From positions 1-51,167 of the forward strand of contig NZ_VOHS01000044.1 in the NCBI RefSeq assembly GCF_007896845.1: a stretch of 51,167 nt of DNA, written 5' to 3'. The stretch comes from Chitinophaga pinensis (GTDB lineage: Bacteria; Bacteroidota; Bacteroidia; Chitinophagales; Chitinophagaceae). The translations under genes and the position numbers were made by a program. The notes under the pieces are model-generated. The model saw nothing but the letters and a program-made list of their open reading frames with translations. It was not told the origin of the DNA and did not search any database. Of the stretch, positions 35,546-44,184 are shown piece by piece; position 1 is the stretch's first letter; each line of letters begins with the position of its first letter.

Positions 35546-36657
35546 GAACATTACGATTACTACTGGAAAAAGAATTCAGGCAGATCTTCCGTGACAAAGG
35601 TTTGCTGCCCATCATCTTTGTGATGCCGATGATGCAGCTGCTGATTATGCCACTGGCCGCAAATTTCGACGTAAAGAACATTAATCTCGCTGTTGTAGAC
35701 AGGGACCATTCCACTTATACACAACAGATGATATCGAAGATAGCTTCCTCAGGTTATTTTCATGTCACCGGTTACTATACAGATTACACACCTGCACAGC
35801 AACAGATAGAGCGCGAGAAAGCAGATATTATTCTGGAAATACCTGCGCATTTTGAAGTAGATCTGGTGAAGGAGAATAAGGCTGCTGTGTATGTAGCAGC
35901 TGATGCTATTAACGGTACAAAGGCCGGATTGGGTAGTGCATATCTTAATACCATACTGGCGGACTTCAATAATGAGATCCGGATGAAATGGCTACCCGAG
36001 GCAGCACCCGGACCGGGCACCATAGAGGTGACATCTTCAAATTGGTTCAACCCGAATATGAATTATCGTTTGTATATGGTACCCGGTATACTGGTATTAC
36101 TGGTGACTATGGTAGGGGGCTTCATCGCCGCTCTGAATATCGTAAAAGAGAAGGAGATAGGCACCATTGAACAGATTAATGTCACACCTGTTAAGAAGTG
36201 GCAGTTTATTTTGGGTAAGCTGATTCCCTTCTGGGTGATTGGCATGGTAGACTTCTCATTGGGATTGTTATTGGCAAGGTTTGTCTATGGTATTATTCCG
36301 TTGGGCAGTCTGTTATTACTGTACGGCTTTCTGGCTGTTTATCTGGTGGCACTGCTGGGCTTCGGACTATTGATATCCACTTACAGCGATAACCAGCTAC
36401 AGGCTATGTTTGTAGCGTTCTTTTTTATCATGATCTTCATGCTGATGAGCGGACTCTTTGTTTCGGTGGATAATATGCCTGAGTGGGCGAAGATAATTGC
36501 AAAACTGACACCGGTGACGCATTTTATTGATGTGATGAGGATGGTCGTGCTGAAGGGGAGTCGTTTTGCAGATATAAAGATGCAGTTGCTGTATGAACTG
36601 GCTTTTGCATTGGTATTGAATGGCTGGGCTATCTGGAACTATCGTAAGACAGCATAA
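35542..36657 (+). CDS. ABC-2 type transport permease (YbhR-like)
   Basis: 371 residues with the same plan as its neighbour: FRDKGLLPIIFVMPMMQLLIMPLAANF as the first helix, a large outer domain, KEKEIGTIEQINVTPVKKWQF as the ATPase-contact loop, and five C-terminal helices. It is the last gene of the efflux operon and is followed by a strong terminator. Related pumps export cationic drugs or antibiotics in enterobacteria; the substrate here is unknown. Confidence 0.94.
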   Translation: MRTLRLLLEKEFRQIFRDKGLLPIIFVMPMMQLLIMPLAANFDVKNINLAVVDRDHSTYTQQMISKIASSGYFHVTGYYTDYTPAQQQIEREKADIILEIPAHFEVDLVKENKAAVYVAADAINGTKAGLGSAYLNTILADFNNEIRMKWLPEAAPGPGTIEVTSSNWFNPNMNYRLYMVPGILVLLVTMVGGFIAALNIVKEKEIGTIEQINVTPVKKWQFILGKLIPFWVIGMVDFSLGLLLARFVYGIIPLGSLLLLYGFLAVYLVALLGFGLLISTYSDNQLQAMFVAFFFIMIFMLMSGLFVSVDNMPEWAKIIAKLTPVTHFIDVMRMVVLKGSRFADIKMQLLYELAFALVLNGWAIWNYRKTA

Positions 36658-36695
36658 AATTTTTATTAGTATATACAGTTGTAGGTTTAACAGGA

Positions 36696-36727
36696 GACCG
36701 GGATAGTCTTATCCCGGTCCTTTTTAT
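36696..36727 (+). terminator. Terminator of the efflux operon
   Basis: Perfect 10-bp stem GACCGGGATA / TATCCCGGTC with a GTCT loop, followed by CTTTTTATTT, 38 bases after the last permease stop. Confidence 0.93.
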
Positions 36728-38154
36728 TTATGATAGTTTTCTGATAAGTCTGCCCAGTGTTTTGAGTCCGTCGTCCATTTGTTTGCTCCATGGATTACTA
36801 TAACTAATGCGCATGCAATTTGTATAACGATCCTGCAAAGAAAAGATCCTGCCGGGTGCAAAGGAGATCTTATGTTTGATCGCCTGTTCATACAACTCAT
36901 AAGTATTCACGTTCGGATTCAGCTCCACCCATAACACAAATCCACCCTGTGGACGAGATACGCAGCAGTCCTCCGGAAAATACTCCCTGATCGCCTGCAG
37001 GTGTCGCATATACTGTGTATGGAGGGCTTTACGCATTCCTCTCAGGTGATGCTCATAGCGGTCGTTTTCCAGAAAACAGGCGATGGCTGCACCCGGAGAG
37101 AAGGAGAGGAGATAGAGTGGTGTCTTTTCAGGTTCAGCACTTTCTCCAGATATCTGCCGGGAATAGTCCAGCCTACGCGGTAGCCCGGTGCGACGGACTT
37201 AGAGAAGGAATTACACAGCAGTACGAGTCCGCTGGTATCGAAAGTCTTGCAGACACCGGGACGTTCCTTGCCGAAGTACATGTCCCCATAGATGTCGTCC
37301 TCTATTAGTGGTATCTCATACTTCTCCAGCAACCTTACCAATTCCCGTTTATGTGTATCTGGCATGCAGGCGCCCAGCGGATTGGTAAAATTGGTTACAA
37401 AGAGACAGGCTTTGATCTTAAACTTAGGAATAGCTTTATCCAGATATTCCAGATCCACCCCTGTGCCCGGGTGCGTAGGTATTTCCAATACTTTCAGTCC
37501 GAGGGTTTCTGCCAGCTGCAGGGATCCGTAATAAGCCGGACTTTCAATGGCGATGGTATCCCCCTGTTGCGTAACGGCAGACAAACAAAGTGTGAGCGCA
37601 TCCATACAGCCACTGGTAGTGACAATCTCATCTTCGCTGACGGCGCCACCCCAAAGGATGGAGTTGCGGGCTATTTGTCTGCGGAGATCAGGATTCCCCT
37701 GCACAGGTTCATATCCTACACCCGCAAAAGGTGTTTTCCTCAGCGCCTGTATAAGTGCCTTGGATATCTTAGCCGCTGGCAGCATCGATTCCGGAGGCGC
37801 CGCAGAAGCAAATCTGGTAATGTTTTCCAGCCGCATATCCTGAGAAACCTGTGTCACCATCTCATGTACGGTAACTTCTGAGGGCTTTTTAACCGCCTCG
37901 CAGACTTTCGGCATTTCCGGCATACGACGTGGACTGAAGATGACATAGTACCCCGACTTAGGGCGGGACTCAATAAGTCCCTTCGCCTCCAGATGATAAT
38001 AAGCCTGAAAGGCAGTACTCATACTAACGCCCTGTTCTTCACTCATAGTACGAACAGACGGAAGCTTGTCTCCGATTTTTAATACGTCTTTAGCAATAAG
38101 CTGCTCCAGTTTGTCAGCAATCTGAAGATAAAGATGTTCAGCGGTTTTAAACAT
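36728..38154 (-). pseudogene. MocR-type GntR/aminotransferase regulator, one frameshift
   Basis: About 475 residues once repaired. Winged helix at about 8-75 (LYLQIADKLEQLIAKDVLKIGDKLPSVRTMSEEQGVSMSTAFQAYYHLEAKGLI). Aminotransferase fold after about 110, with TSGCMDALTLCLSAVTQQGD, LIEDDIYGDMYFG and the PLP lysine in CNSFSKSVAPGYRVGW. The single break is near 37092-37096, where CTCCGGGTG should be CTCCCGGGTG (SLPGAAIACFLEND). The rest, from RYEHHLRGMRKAL to LGRLIRKLS, is intact. It is therefore a canonical MocR, in contrast to the lysine-less one at 27941. Upstream repeats look like its operator. Confidence 0.85.
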
Positions 38155-38163
38155 GGCTTTTGG

Positions 38164-38208
38164 TTGAACTGATCTGGTTCAAATGTAAGGAAATTTGAAC
38201 TGATATGG
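38164..38208. promoter_or_regulatory. Probable MocR operator: direct and inverted TTGAAC repeats
   Basis: TTGAACTGATCTGG at 38164-38177 and TTGAACTGATATGG at 38195-38208 are direct repeats 31 bases apart, three helical turns. The first also forms a palindrome with GTTCAA (38164-38182). MocR-family regulators such as GabR and PdxR bind direct repeats. They lie 10 to 54 bases upstream of the gene start. Confidence 0.65.
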
Positions 38209-38350
38209 TAGGGTGTTTATTCCATATAGCATATAGTATAGCATTACGCATATTATATTGATTTAAGTAGCCTTGACACACAATAACAGCATTACAGGAA
38301 CTCATTTAGAAAGAAAGTCATTTAATTTATAGTAATACATTATCTGCGGC

Positions 38351-38500
38351 GGGTTTCAGATGGAGCCAAAGGGCCTTAGCCCTTTACGGCCCCTACACGC
38401 TTGACAGCGTTTAATCCAACCTCCAATGCCCGACACGATTCACAACGCCCAATAGCATTCCCCGAAAAAGGGCATCAGCCCGCCGGCCCATCTGAAACCC
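38351..38500. repeat. 150-bp REPIN-like inverted repeat element
   Basis: GGGTTTCAGATGG at 38351-38363 and its exact complement CCATCTGAAACCC at 38488-38500 form 13-bp terminal inverted repeats. Just inside each end is a small hairpin: AAAGGGC-CTTA-GCCCTTT (38368-38385) and GGGC-ATCA-GCCC (38470-38481). Two inverted copies of a terminal motif plus hairpin is the layout of a REPIN. No target-site duplication is visible. It lies in the 490-base gap between the MocR and ArsR genes. Confidence 0.6.
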
Positions 38501-38534
38501 AAAGCATCACAAAACCCCAAAGCATCACAAAAAA
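38498..38534. repeat. Tandem 18-base direct repeat
   Basis: CCCAAAGCATCACAAAA occurs twice with an 18-base period, starting at 38498 and 38516, abutting the right end of the inverted-repeat element. Confidence 0.75.
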
Positions 38535-38611
38535 CCATGCACCACCCGATTCTTGCTAAATATTCCCACAAGGTAATTTTACCCCAAAATACATTTCGCG
38601 CAACTCTAAAA

Positions 38612-38629
38612 TTGCATAACTTCATGCAA
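38612..38629. promoter_or_regulatory. Probable ArsR operator
   Basis: TTGCAT-AACTTC-ATGCAA, an 18-bp interrupted palindrome 16 bases before the ArsR start. A further AAATTGCA half-site lies between it and the ATG. Position fits autoregulation. Confidence 0.55.
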
Positions 38630-38644
38630 CTAAAAAATTGCACA

Positions 38645-38974
38645 ATGGACGAATTGTTTAAAGGAGTCGCAGATCCGGTAAGAAGAGAAATCCTTGCACT
38701 ACTACGCCTGCAGCCACTAAACGTGAACCAGATCAACGAACACTTCAATGAAATCAGCCGTCAGGCAGTATCCAAACACCTGCAATTTCTGGAAGAAAGC
38801 GGCTGGATCAAGATCTATCAGGCTGGCAGAGAGCGCTACGGCTATCTGAACAAAGCAGCATTTTATGCTTTTAAAGAATGGTTGGACGGCTACCTGCAAT
38901 GGGGAGAACGCTCCTTAGAGAATGATCACGGCGTATTTGTAGAAGAGGCCGCGTATAAACAGGGACACCACTGA
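38645..38974 (+). CDS. ArsR family regulator (SdpR-like)
   Basis: 109 residues from the ATG at 38645 (MDELFKGVADPVRREIL); the longer open frame upstream runs through the operator and repeats and is not coding. Winged helix: VNQINEHFNEISRQAVSKHLQFLEESGWIKIYQAGRERYGYLN. No metal-binding Cys pair is seen, which fits the SdpR-like branch. In many Bacteroidota such genes precede an SRPBCC-domain gene; here the alkylation-repair genes follow 12 bases later. It may therefore control the repair operon (inference). Confidence 0.9.
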   Translation: MDELFKGVADPVRREILALLRLQPLNVNQINEHFNEISRQAVSKHLQFLEESGWIKIYQAGRERYGYLNKAAFYAFKEWLDGYLQWGERSLENDHGVFVEEAAYKQGHH

Positions 38975-38985
38975 CCCAGCCGGTT

Positions 38986-39174
38986 ATGTTACAGGCAATG
39001 CTAAGTAAGGACAAGGATTTCGACGGACTTTTTTATAATGCAGTAAGGACTACAGGTATCTTTTGCAAGCCATCCTGTTCTGCAAATCCACGTCCGGATA
39101 ACGTAACATTTTATATCACAAGGGATGAGGCATTGAAGAACGGATATCGTGCCTGCAAGCGTTGCAAGCCCTGA
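38986..39174 (+). CDS. Stand-alone Ada metal-binding domain protein
   Basis: 62 residues (or 58 from the ATG at 38998). It has the Ada N-terminal zinc domain: DFDGLFYNAVRTTGIFCKPSCSANPRP and YRACKRCKP, giving the four Cys (FCKPSC and CKRC). In full-length Ada one of these takes a methyl group from DNA phosphotriesters and switches on the AraC-type activator domain. That activator domain and the methyltransferase domain are absent here. The methyltransferase is a separate gene at 40118. It starts 12 bases after arsR and is followed 14 bases later by alkA. Confidence 0.85.
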   Translation: MLQAMLSKDKDFDGLFYNAVRTTGIFCKPSCSANPRPDNVTFYITRDEALKNGYRACKRCKP

Positions 39175-39188
39175 GAAAACCGGAAAAT

Positions 39189-40097
39189 ATGAAGAAAAGC
39201 AGATTGACAGACATCCCTGTTACAGATCATGATAATTTCTCATTCGCGGAATGTCTGGTATTTTTGAGCAGGTCGGAGAAAGAATGCCTGCATTATGTAC
39301 AGGGTAATGTGGTACATAAAATGATGGTATCCAATGGACACCCAGTATTGCTGGAGATCAGTGACGATCCTGCTGCAAAGGCTTTAAAAGCGAGAGTGCT
39401 GGACGGCGGGGATGCAGAGATTGATGAGGCACACATCCGGAGATATATCAGCCACTGGTTGCATCTGGAGACGGACCTTCGTCCATTTTATAAGTTCGCA
39501 AAGAAAGATGTTGTTTTAAAGCCATTGGCTGATCGCTACAAAGGATTGAGGCTGATCGGTATTCCTGATCTGTTCGAAGCATTGACCTGGAGCATTACCG
39601 GCCAGCAGATCAACCTTGGATTTGCTTACACGTTGCGACAGCGGTTTATTCATGCATTCGGACATCATGCCGTCATAGCCGGAAAAGACTACTATGTTTA
39701 TCCGCACCCGGCGGTAGTGGCTTCGCTGGAACCGGCCTCATTGATGGCCATGCAGTTTTCGCGGAGTAAGGCCGACTATATTATAGGACTGGCAAAAGCG
39801 ATGACTGATGGTTTGCTGACGGATAAGCAGTTATGGGAAATGGATTATCAGCAGGCAAGAACCCATCTGATATCTTTTCGGGGTATAGGTAACTGGTCTG
39901 CCAATTATGTACTGATGAAATACCACCGTCATCATCAGGCATTACCGTTGGAAGATGCCGGTTTACACAATGCCTTAAAGCAACAAATGCAATTGACAAC
40001 AAAACCGTCTCTGACCGACGTAAAAGAGTATACCCAACATTGGGGTGAGTATGCTGCATATGCTACTTTTTACCTGTGGCGGTCATTGATGCAATAA
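39189..40097 (+). CDS. alkA: DNA-3-methyladenine glycosylase II, AlkA-like
   Basis: 302 residues from the ATG at 39189. The N-terminal AlkA domain (about 1-110) contains FSFAECLVFLSRSEKECLHY. The HhH-GPD glycosylase core (about 115-300) has LFEALTWSITGQQINLGFAYTLRQRF, the helix-hairpin-helix FRGIGNWSANYVLMKYHRHH, and the catalytic Asp in LPLEDAGLHNAL. It excises alkylated purines and pyrimidines. It sits between the Ada metal domain and the alkylguanine transferase, so all three deal with alkylation damage. The symbol is by family, not by orthology test. Confidence 0.92.
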   Translation: MKKSRLTDIPVTDHDNFSFAECLVFLSRSEKECLHYVQGNVVHKMMVSNGHPVLLEISDDPAAKALKARVLDGGDAEIDEAHIRRYISHWLHLETDLRPFYKFAKKDVVLKPLADRYKGLRLIGIPDLFEALTWSITGQQINLGFAYTLRQRFIHAFGHHAVIAGKDYYVYPHPAVVASLEPASLMAMQFSRSKADYIIGLAKAMTDGLLTDKQLWEMDYQQARTHLISFRGIGNWSANYVLMKYHRHHQALPLEDAGLHNALKQQMQLTTKPSLTDVKEYTQHWGEYAAYATFYLWRSLMQ

Positions 40098-40117
40098 CAT
40101 TCGCAATACTGATTATT

Positions 40118-40606
40118 ATGACGATAGAACATATTCATATTATTACTACGCCGGTAGGGGATCTGACTATTATTGGCGATGAGCAGGCAATCAATACGCT
40201 TACTTTTAAAGAAGGGATAGTCCCTACACAGGAACCATTATCAGATGTGATGCTGCAATGTGTGGAAGAGATGAATGCGTATTTCGCGGGTAGTGTACAG
40301 GGATTTACTTTTCCCGTTGCACAACCGGGAACAGAGTTCCAACAAACGGTGTGGCAACAACTGAGAGATATCCCGTATGGGCAGACGATCTCTTATATGC
40401 AGCTGGCCAAACGTATCAATAATCCGAAGAGTATCCGTGCAGTAGGAACGACCAATGGTAAGAACAGGATTGCTATTGTAGTGCCTTGTCATCGTGTAAT
40501 AGGCAGTGATGGTTCACTGACCGGATACGCAGGTGGGTTGTGGCGCAAGAAGTGGTTGTTGGAACACGAGATAAAGCAGAAATTCGGATCATTGGAGTTG
40601 TTCTGA
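40118..40606 (+). CDS. ogt: Methylated-DNA-[protein]-cysteine S-methyltransferase
   Basis: 162 residues from the ATG at 40118 (MTIEHIHIITTPVGDLTIIGDE). The helical active-site domain (about 75-160) has FQQTVWQQLRDIPYGQTISYMQLAKRINNPKSIRAVGTTNGKNRIAIVVPCHRVIGSDGSLTGYAGGLWRKKWLLEHE. The PCHR Cys accepts the alkyl group from O6-alkylguanine in a suicide reaction; the Arg finger and Asn hinge are present. It is the last gene of the ArsR-Ada-AlkA-Ogt group, 20 bases after alkA. Confidence 0.95.
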   Translation: MTIEHIHIITTPVGDLTIIGDEQAINTLTFKEGIVPTQEPLSDVMLQCVEEMNAYFAGSVQGFTFPVAQPGTEFQQTVWQQLRDIPYGQTISYMQLAKRINNPKSIRAVGTTNGKNRIAIVVPCHRVIGSDGSLTGYAGGLWRKKWLLEHEIKQKFGSLELF

Positions 40607-40672
40607 TGCAACAATAATATTCCGCAAGAAAATAAAACTCAAATAAAACGAAACAAAACATACCGAAAGTAT

Positions 40673-40716
40673 CAACTGATCTAGCCCCTGAAAAACCCAA
40701 TCTGATCTGGTCAAAA
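40673..40716. promoter_or_regulatory. CTGATCT repeats upstream of the decarboxylase gene
   Basis: CAACTGATCTAG at 40673-40684 and CAATCTGATCTGGTCAAA at 40698-40715. The second closely matches the MocR promoter repeat (CTGATCTGGTTCAAA at 38169-38183). It lies 82 bases before the decarboxylase start and may be a second site for the MocR regulator encoded at 36728-38154. Confidence 0.45.
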
Positions 40717-40797
40717 ATTACAAAACTGAATCTGTTTTATATCCCGGAATTATTCCAATTTTGAAGTCTGATACCCATTCACCATAAATCCACTCAG

Positions 40798-42210
40798 ATG
40801 AATCAGTTATTGAACCAGGATCTGCAGCAATCAGATAATTTCTTACAGGAGATTAAGGATTACAGCGTGTTATTCTTATCCAGCGTAGATACTTTACCAG
40901 TAAAGGCTGCCACTGCTTCGTCTGAGTTGTTTGATCTTCCCCGAAAGGGAATGGGCGCCATGCATACCCTCTCACAATTCAGAAAGAGATACGAAGAACA
41001 TCTTGCGGGCAATAGTGGTCCGCGTAACTGGGGATTTGTAACAGGAGGGGCAACAATACCAGCGATCGCCGGAGACTGGCTGACTTCAGTCTTCGATATG
41101 AACGCCTCTGACAGAGACACGCCGCCATTCAAAATAGAAACAGAAACCATCTCAATGCTCCGGCAACTATTTGGGTTGCCGGATGCATTTTCCGGAAATT
41201 TTGTTACGGGAGCAACGATGGCAAATTTCTCCGGACTGGCCATTGCAAGACAGTGGCTGGGAAGGCAACTGGGAGTTGATGTGGCACAGGAAGGAATGGC
41301 TGCATTAGCGAATGCAAAGATCGTTTCCTGTACGCCACATTCGAGTACCGTAAAGTCTATGGCAATGCTAGGGTTCGGGAGAAATGCGCTCCTGAAGATC
41401 CCTGCATTGGCAGGCAGGGAAGCATTTGATATTGATGCATTGAAAGAATACCTGCTTGCACATAAAGGAGAACCCCTGATAGTAGTGGCGAGTGCCGGTA
41501 CCGTAAATACAGTGGACTTTGACGATCTGCAGGCAATTGCAGCATTAAAGAAAGAGTATAATTTCTGGCTACATGTAGATGCCGCCTTTGGTGCATTTGC
41601 AGCCTGTGTACCCGAATATAAGCAGCTGTTGGATGGATGGGAATGGGCGGATAGTATTACCATTGATGCCCACAAATGGCTGAATGTGCCCTATGATGCC
41701 GCGATGGTATTCACCCGTCATTTGCAGTTGCAGCTAGATACGTTTAAGAACGTAGGCGCCGCCTATCTCGGCGACCCCGAAAAAGATTTTAAGTACAGCA
41801 ATTATACACCTGAAAATTCACGACGACTTCGCGCATTGCCGGCATGGTTTACGTTGGTGGCTTATGGCGCCGAAGGATATACAGCTATTGTGAATAATAA
41901 TATACAGTTAGCCCGTCAGCTGGGAACATTGATCAGTGAGAATGATGCTTTCCGCCTATTGGCCCCTGTCAGATTATGCGTTGTTTGTTTTACGCTGAAT
42001 GTAGCGGATGAAGAGAAACAGGCAGCCATTGATGCATTCCTGAAAGCATTGAACGATAGCGGCAAGGTTATGCTGACGCCAACAGTTTATCAGGGAGTTC
42101 CGGCGATCCGGGCAGCGTTGGTCAACTGGCGTACTACAGAAAAGGATCTGACCATTGCATGGGAAGATATGCTGCAACAGGCGGCCGGACCGACTGTAGG
42201 AGAAGACTGA
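40798..42210 (+). CDS. PLP-dependent group II amino-acid decarboxylase family protein
   Basis: 470 residues. Group II decarboxylase fold: GFVTGGATIPAIAGDWL near the start, GNFVTGATMANFSGLAIARQWLG (phosphate binding), LIVVASAGTVNTVDFDDLQAI, WLHVDAAFGAFAACVP (Asp under the PLP ring), and the PLP lysine in SITIDAHKWLNVPYD. Family members decarboxylate aromatic amino acids, glutamate or 2,4-diaminobutyrate, or act as aldehyde synthases. The substrate is not determined. An EamA-type exporter follows 33 bases later, which suggests removal of a product or substrate. Confidence 0.93.
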   Translation: MNQLLNQDLQQSDNFLQEIKDYSVLFLSSVDTLPVKAATASSELFDLPRKGMGAMHTLSQFRKRYEEHLAGNSGPRNWGFVTGGATIPAIAGDWLTSVFDMNASDRDTPPFKIETETISMLRQLFGLPDAFSGNFVTGATMANFSGLAIARQWLGRQLGVDVAQEGMAALANAKIVSCTPHSSTVKSMAMLGFGRNALLKIPALAGREAFDIDALKEYLLAHKGEPLIVVASAGTVNTVDFDDLQAIAALKKEYNFWLHVDAAFGAFAACVPEYKQLLDGWEWADSITIDAHKWLNVPYDAAMVFTRHLQLQLDTFKNVGAAYLGDPEKDFKYSNYTPENSRRLRALPAWFTLVAYGAEGYTAIVNNNIQLARQLGTLISENDAFRLLAPVRLCVVCFTLNVADEEKQAAIDAFLKALNDSGKVMLTPTVYQGVPAIRAALVNWRTTEKDLTIAWEDMLQQAAGPTVGED

Positions 42211-42243
42211 TCTATTATTAATTCACCATAACAACTTCGGAGT

Positions 42244-43161
42244 ATGAAAAAGTCAAACACGAATGCCTACATGGCATTGGTGCTGGTAAGTATTTTCTGG
42301 GGTACCACCTACCTGGCTTCCAGGATCGGCGTACGCCATACGCATGGATTAATGCTGGCAGGTGTCAGACAAACAATTGCCGGCATCCTTTTAACAGGGT
42401 TCTTTTTGCTGAGAGGATTTAAGTTTCCGGAAAAGATTATACTGTCTCGTCTCTTTGTAATTGGCGTGATGATGCTTTGTTTGAGCAATGGGTTAATTAC
42501 ATGGGCCATGCAATATATTCCCAGTGGTCTTTGTGCCATTATTGTTGCAACAGTACCTATCTGGATAACTATATTCAGTTATTTTCTGGTACAACGTACA
42601 AAATTCACCATCTTGCTGATCACAGGCATGTTGGTTGGATTATTGGGAGTGGGAGGCATCTTTTATGATTATCTGCCCAGTCTGGCTAATCCTGAATTCC
42701 GGTTCGGTATTTTCCTGACGCTCATCTCCTGTATCAGCTGGGCAATTGGTTCGGTGCTGACGGCCAGATGGGCGCTCAAGATAAACTTTTTATATGGCGC
42801 AGGTTTTCAGATGCTGTTCAGCGGTATTGTCATGACGGGGACAGCAATATTTATGGGGTATTCCTTACCGTTAGACGGGTTTAATAAAGAACTTTGGGGT
42901 AGTATCGTTTATCTGGTCTTCTTTGGTTCCATACTTGGATATTCCTCTTATGTGTTTGTATTGAACAATCTGCCGACTTCCCTTGCTTCCGTATACGCCT
43001 ATATTAATCCGATTGTGGCGGTATTACTGGGATGGCTGATCCTGCAGGAACACCTGAACTGGACCACTGGTCTTTCCTGTCTGGTGACATTGGGAGGCGT
43101 TTATATGGTAAATATGGCTGTAAACAGAAATAAAAAAGAATATGGAACCACTAAATCATGA
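42244..43161 (+). CDS. EamA/DMT family transporter
   Basis: 305 residues with ten membrane helices arranged as two EamA repeats (about 8-140 and 155-295). Start: MALVLVSIFWGTTYLASRIGV; second repeat: FGIFLTLISCISWAIGSVLTARWAL and LASVYAYINPIVAVLLGWLILQEHL. Such proteins export amino acids or other metabolites. The short polar tail overlaps the following gene by 20 bases. Grouping with the decarboxylase suggests a shared substrate. Confidence 0.93.
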   Translation: MKKSNTNAYMALVLVSIFWGTTYLASRIGVRHTHGLMLAGVRQTIAGILLTGFFLLRGFKFPEKIILSRLFVIGVMMLCLSNGLITWAMQYIPSGLCAIIVATVPIWITIFSYFLVQRTKFTILLITGMLVGLLGVGGIFYDYLPSLANPEFRFGIFLTLISCISWAIGSVLTARWALKINFLYGAGFQMLFSGIVMTGTAIFMGYSLPLDGFNKELWGSIVYLVFFGSILGYSSYVFVLNNLPTSLASVYAYINPIVAVLLGWLILQEHLNWTTGLSCLVTLGGVYMVNMAVNRNKKEYGTTKS

Positions 43162-44074
43162 AGTCAGACTGATAGATTATATCCCTTCTTATCAAGTGCA
43201 TTTTGAAAGACTGAACCTGTGGTGGATAGAGAAATATTTTACCGTAGAGCCGGTAGACGTGGACGTGCTTGGTAATCCTGATAAACATATATTGGCCAAA
43301 GGAGGAGACATTATCTTCGCTGCTGTAGGAGAAAATATCGTGGGGACGGTTGCCTTAAAACCAATAGATGCTGTTAGCGCAGAAATGACCAAGATGGCTG
43401 TGGACGAAGCTTATCAGGGACATAAGATTGGTTGGAAGCTGGCAAAAGGGATACTGGAACTGGCCAGAAAGAAGGGATTGGAAAGAGTGGTGCTGTATTC
43501 GAACACAAGACTGGCGCCTGCCATTACAATGTATCAGAAGCTCGGATTCAGGGAAATTCCGGTGGAAGAAGGACGTTACGTACGGAGTGATATCAAAATG
43601 GAAATCATTCTGTCAGAGGAAAACCCTCATTATATCATTGCGGAAGAACTTTTAAAGACGGTAAATGCGGCGTTACCGCTTTTACGTGAGATATCCGAAA
43701 TGGCAGCAGCAGAGCGGTTTTCCAGATATAAATGGAGTCGGAAAGAGATCGTCGGACATTTAATTGATTCAGCAATTAATAATAATGTTCGTTTTATACG
43801 ATCACAACAAATATCTTTGCTGGAAATTCCTGGCTATACACAGGAGTTTTGGGTAAAGGGACAAGCCTGGCAGTTGAGCAGCTGGCAGGAAATTATCGAA
43901 TTATGGGCGGTGATGAACAGACATCTGGCGTTAACAATACGCGCCATACCCGCAGGAGCACTAAACAACCTTATCAGTATTAATGAGAAAGAACCTGTCA
44001 CACTGCAATATGTGGTGACGGATTATTTGCATCATTTAAAACACCATCTATCACAAGTGAAAATAATATTATAA
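43142..44074 (+). CDS. GNAT acetyltransferase fused to a DinB-like domain
   Basis: 310 residues in two parts. The N-terminal GNAT domain (about 5-155) shows VALKPIDAVSAEMTKMAVDEAYQGHKIGWKLAKGILELAR (acetyl-CoA loop QGHKIGW) and LYSNTRLAPAITMYQKLGFREI. The C-terminal DinB/YfiT-type four-helix domain (about 160-310) has EIVGHLIDSAINNNVRF and TDYLHHLKHHLSQV, supplying the His residues that usually hold a metal ion. DinB-like enzymes include thiol-dependent transferases. What the fusion acts on is unknown. Its start lies within the end of the transporter gene, implying coupled translation. A terminator follows. Confidence 0.88.
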   Translation: MEPLNHEVRLIDYIPSYQVHFERLNLWWIEKYFTVEPVDVDVLGNPDKHILAKGGDIIFAAVGENIVGTVALKPIDAVSAEMTKMAVDEAYQGHKIGWKLAKGILELARKKGLERVVLYSNTRLAPAITMYQKLGFREIPVEEGRYVRSDIKMEIILSEENPHYIIAEELLKTVNAALPLLREISEMAAAERFSRYKWSRKEIVGHLIDSAINNNVRFIRSQQISLLEIPGYTQEFWVKGQAWQLSSWQEIIELWAVMNRHLALTIRAIPAGALNNLISINEKEPVTLQYVVTDYLHHLKHHLSQVKIIL

Positions 44075-44137
44075 AAGATACGATTTAGATTTAGGTATGA
44101 TGTTCAAAAGGTATTTACCGCCGACATCTGGTTGACA

Positions 44138-44170
44138 CCGTCTCGTTTCTTAACGAGGCGGTTTTTTTTT
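44138..44170 (+). terminator. Rho-independent terminator
   Basis: Stem CCGTCTCGTT / AACGAGGCGG (one T-G pair) with a TCTT loop, followed by nine T. It ends the decarboxylase-transporter-GNAT transcript. Confidence 0.93.
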
Positions 44171-44184
44171 ATTTTCGTTCCTGT

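Noticed and set aside
38440..38748. Minus-strand open frame across the inverted-repeat element and ArsR start
   Set aside because: Its translation contains the repeat-derived FCDALGFCDALGF and overlaps a clear ArsR gene; it is a product of the repeats.
40860..41675. Long open frame antisense to the decarboxylase (271 codons)
   Set aside because: It mirrors a well-supported gene with intact PLP motifs; its translation is Ser/Cys/Pro-rich without any domain.
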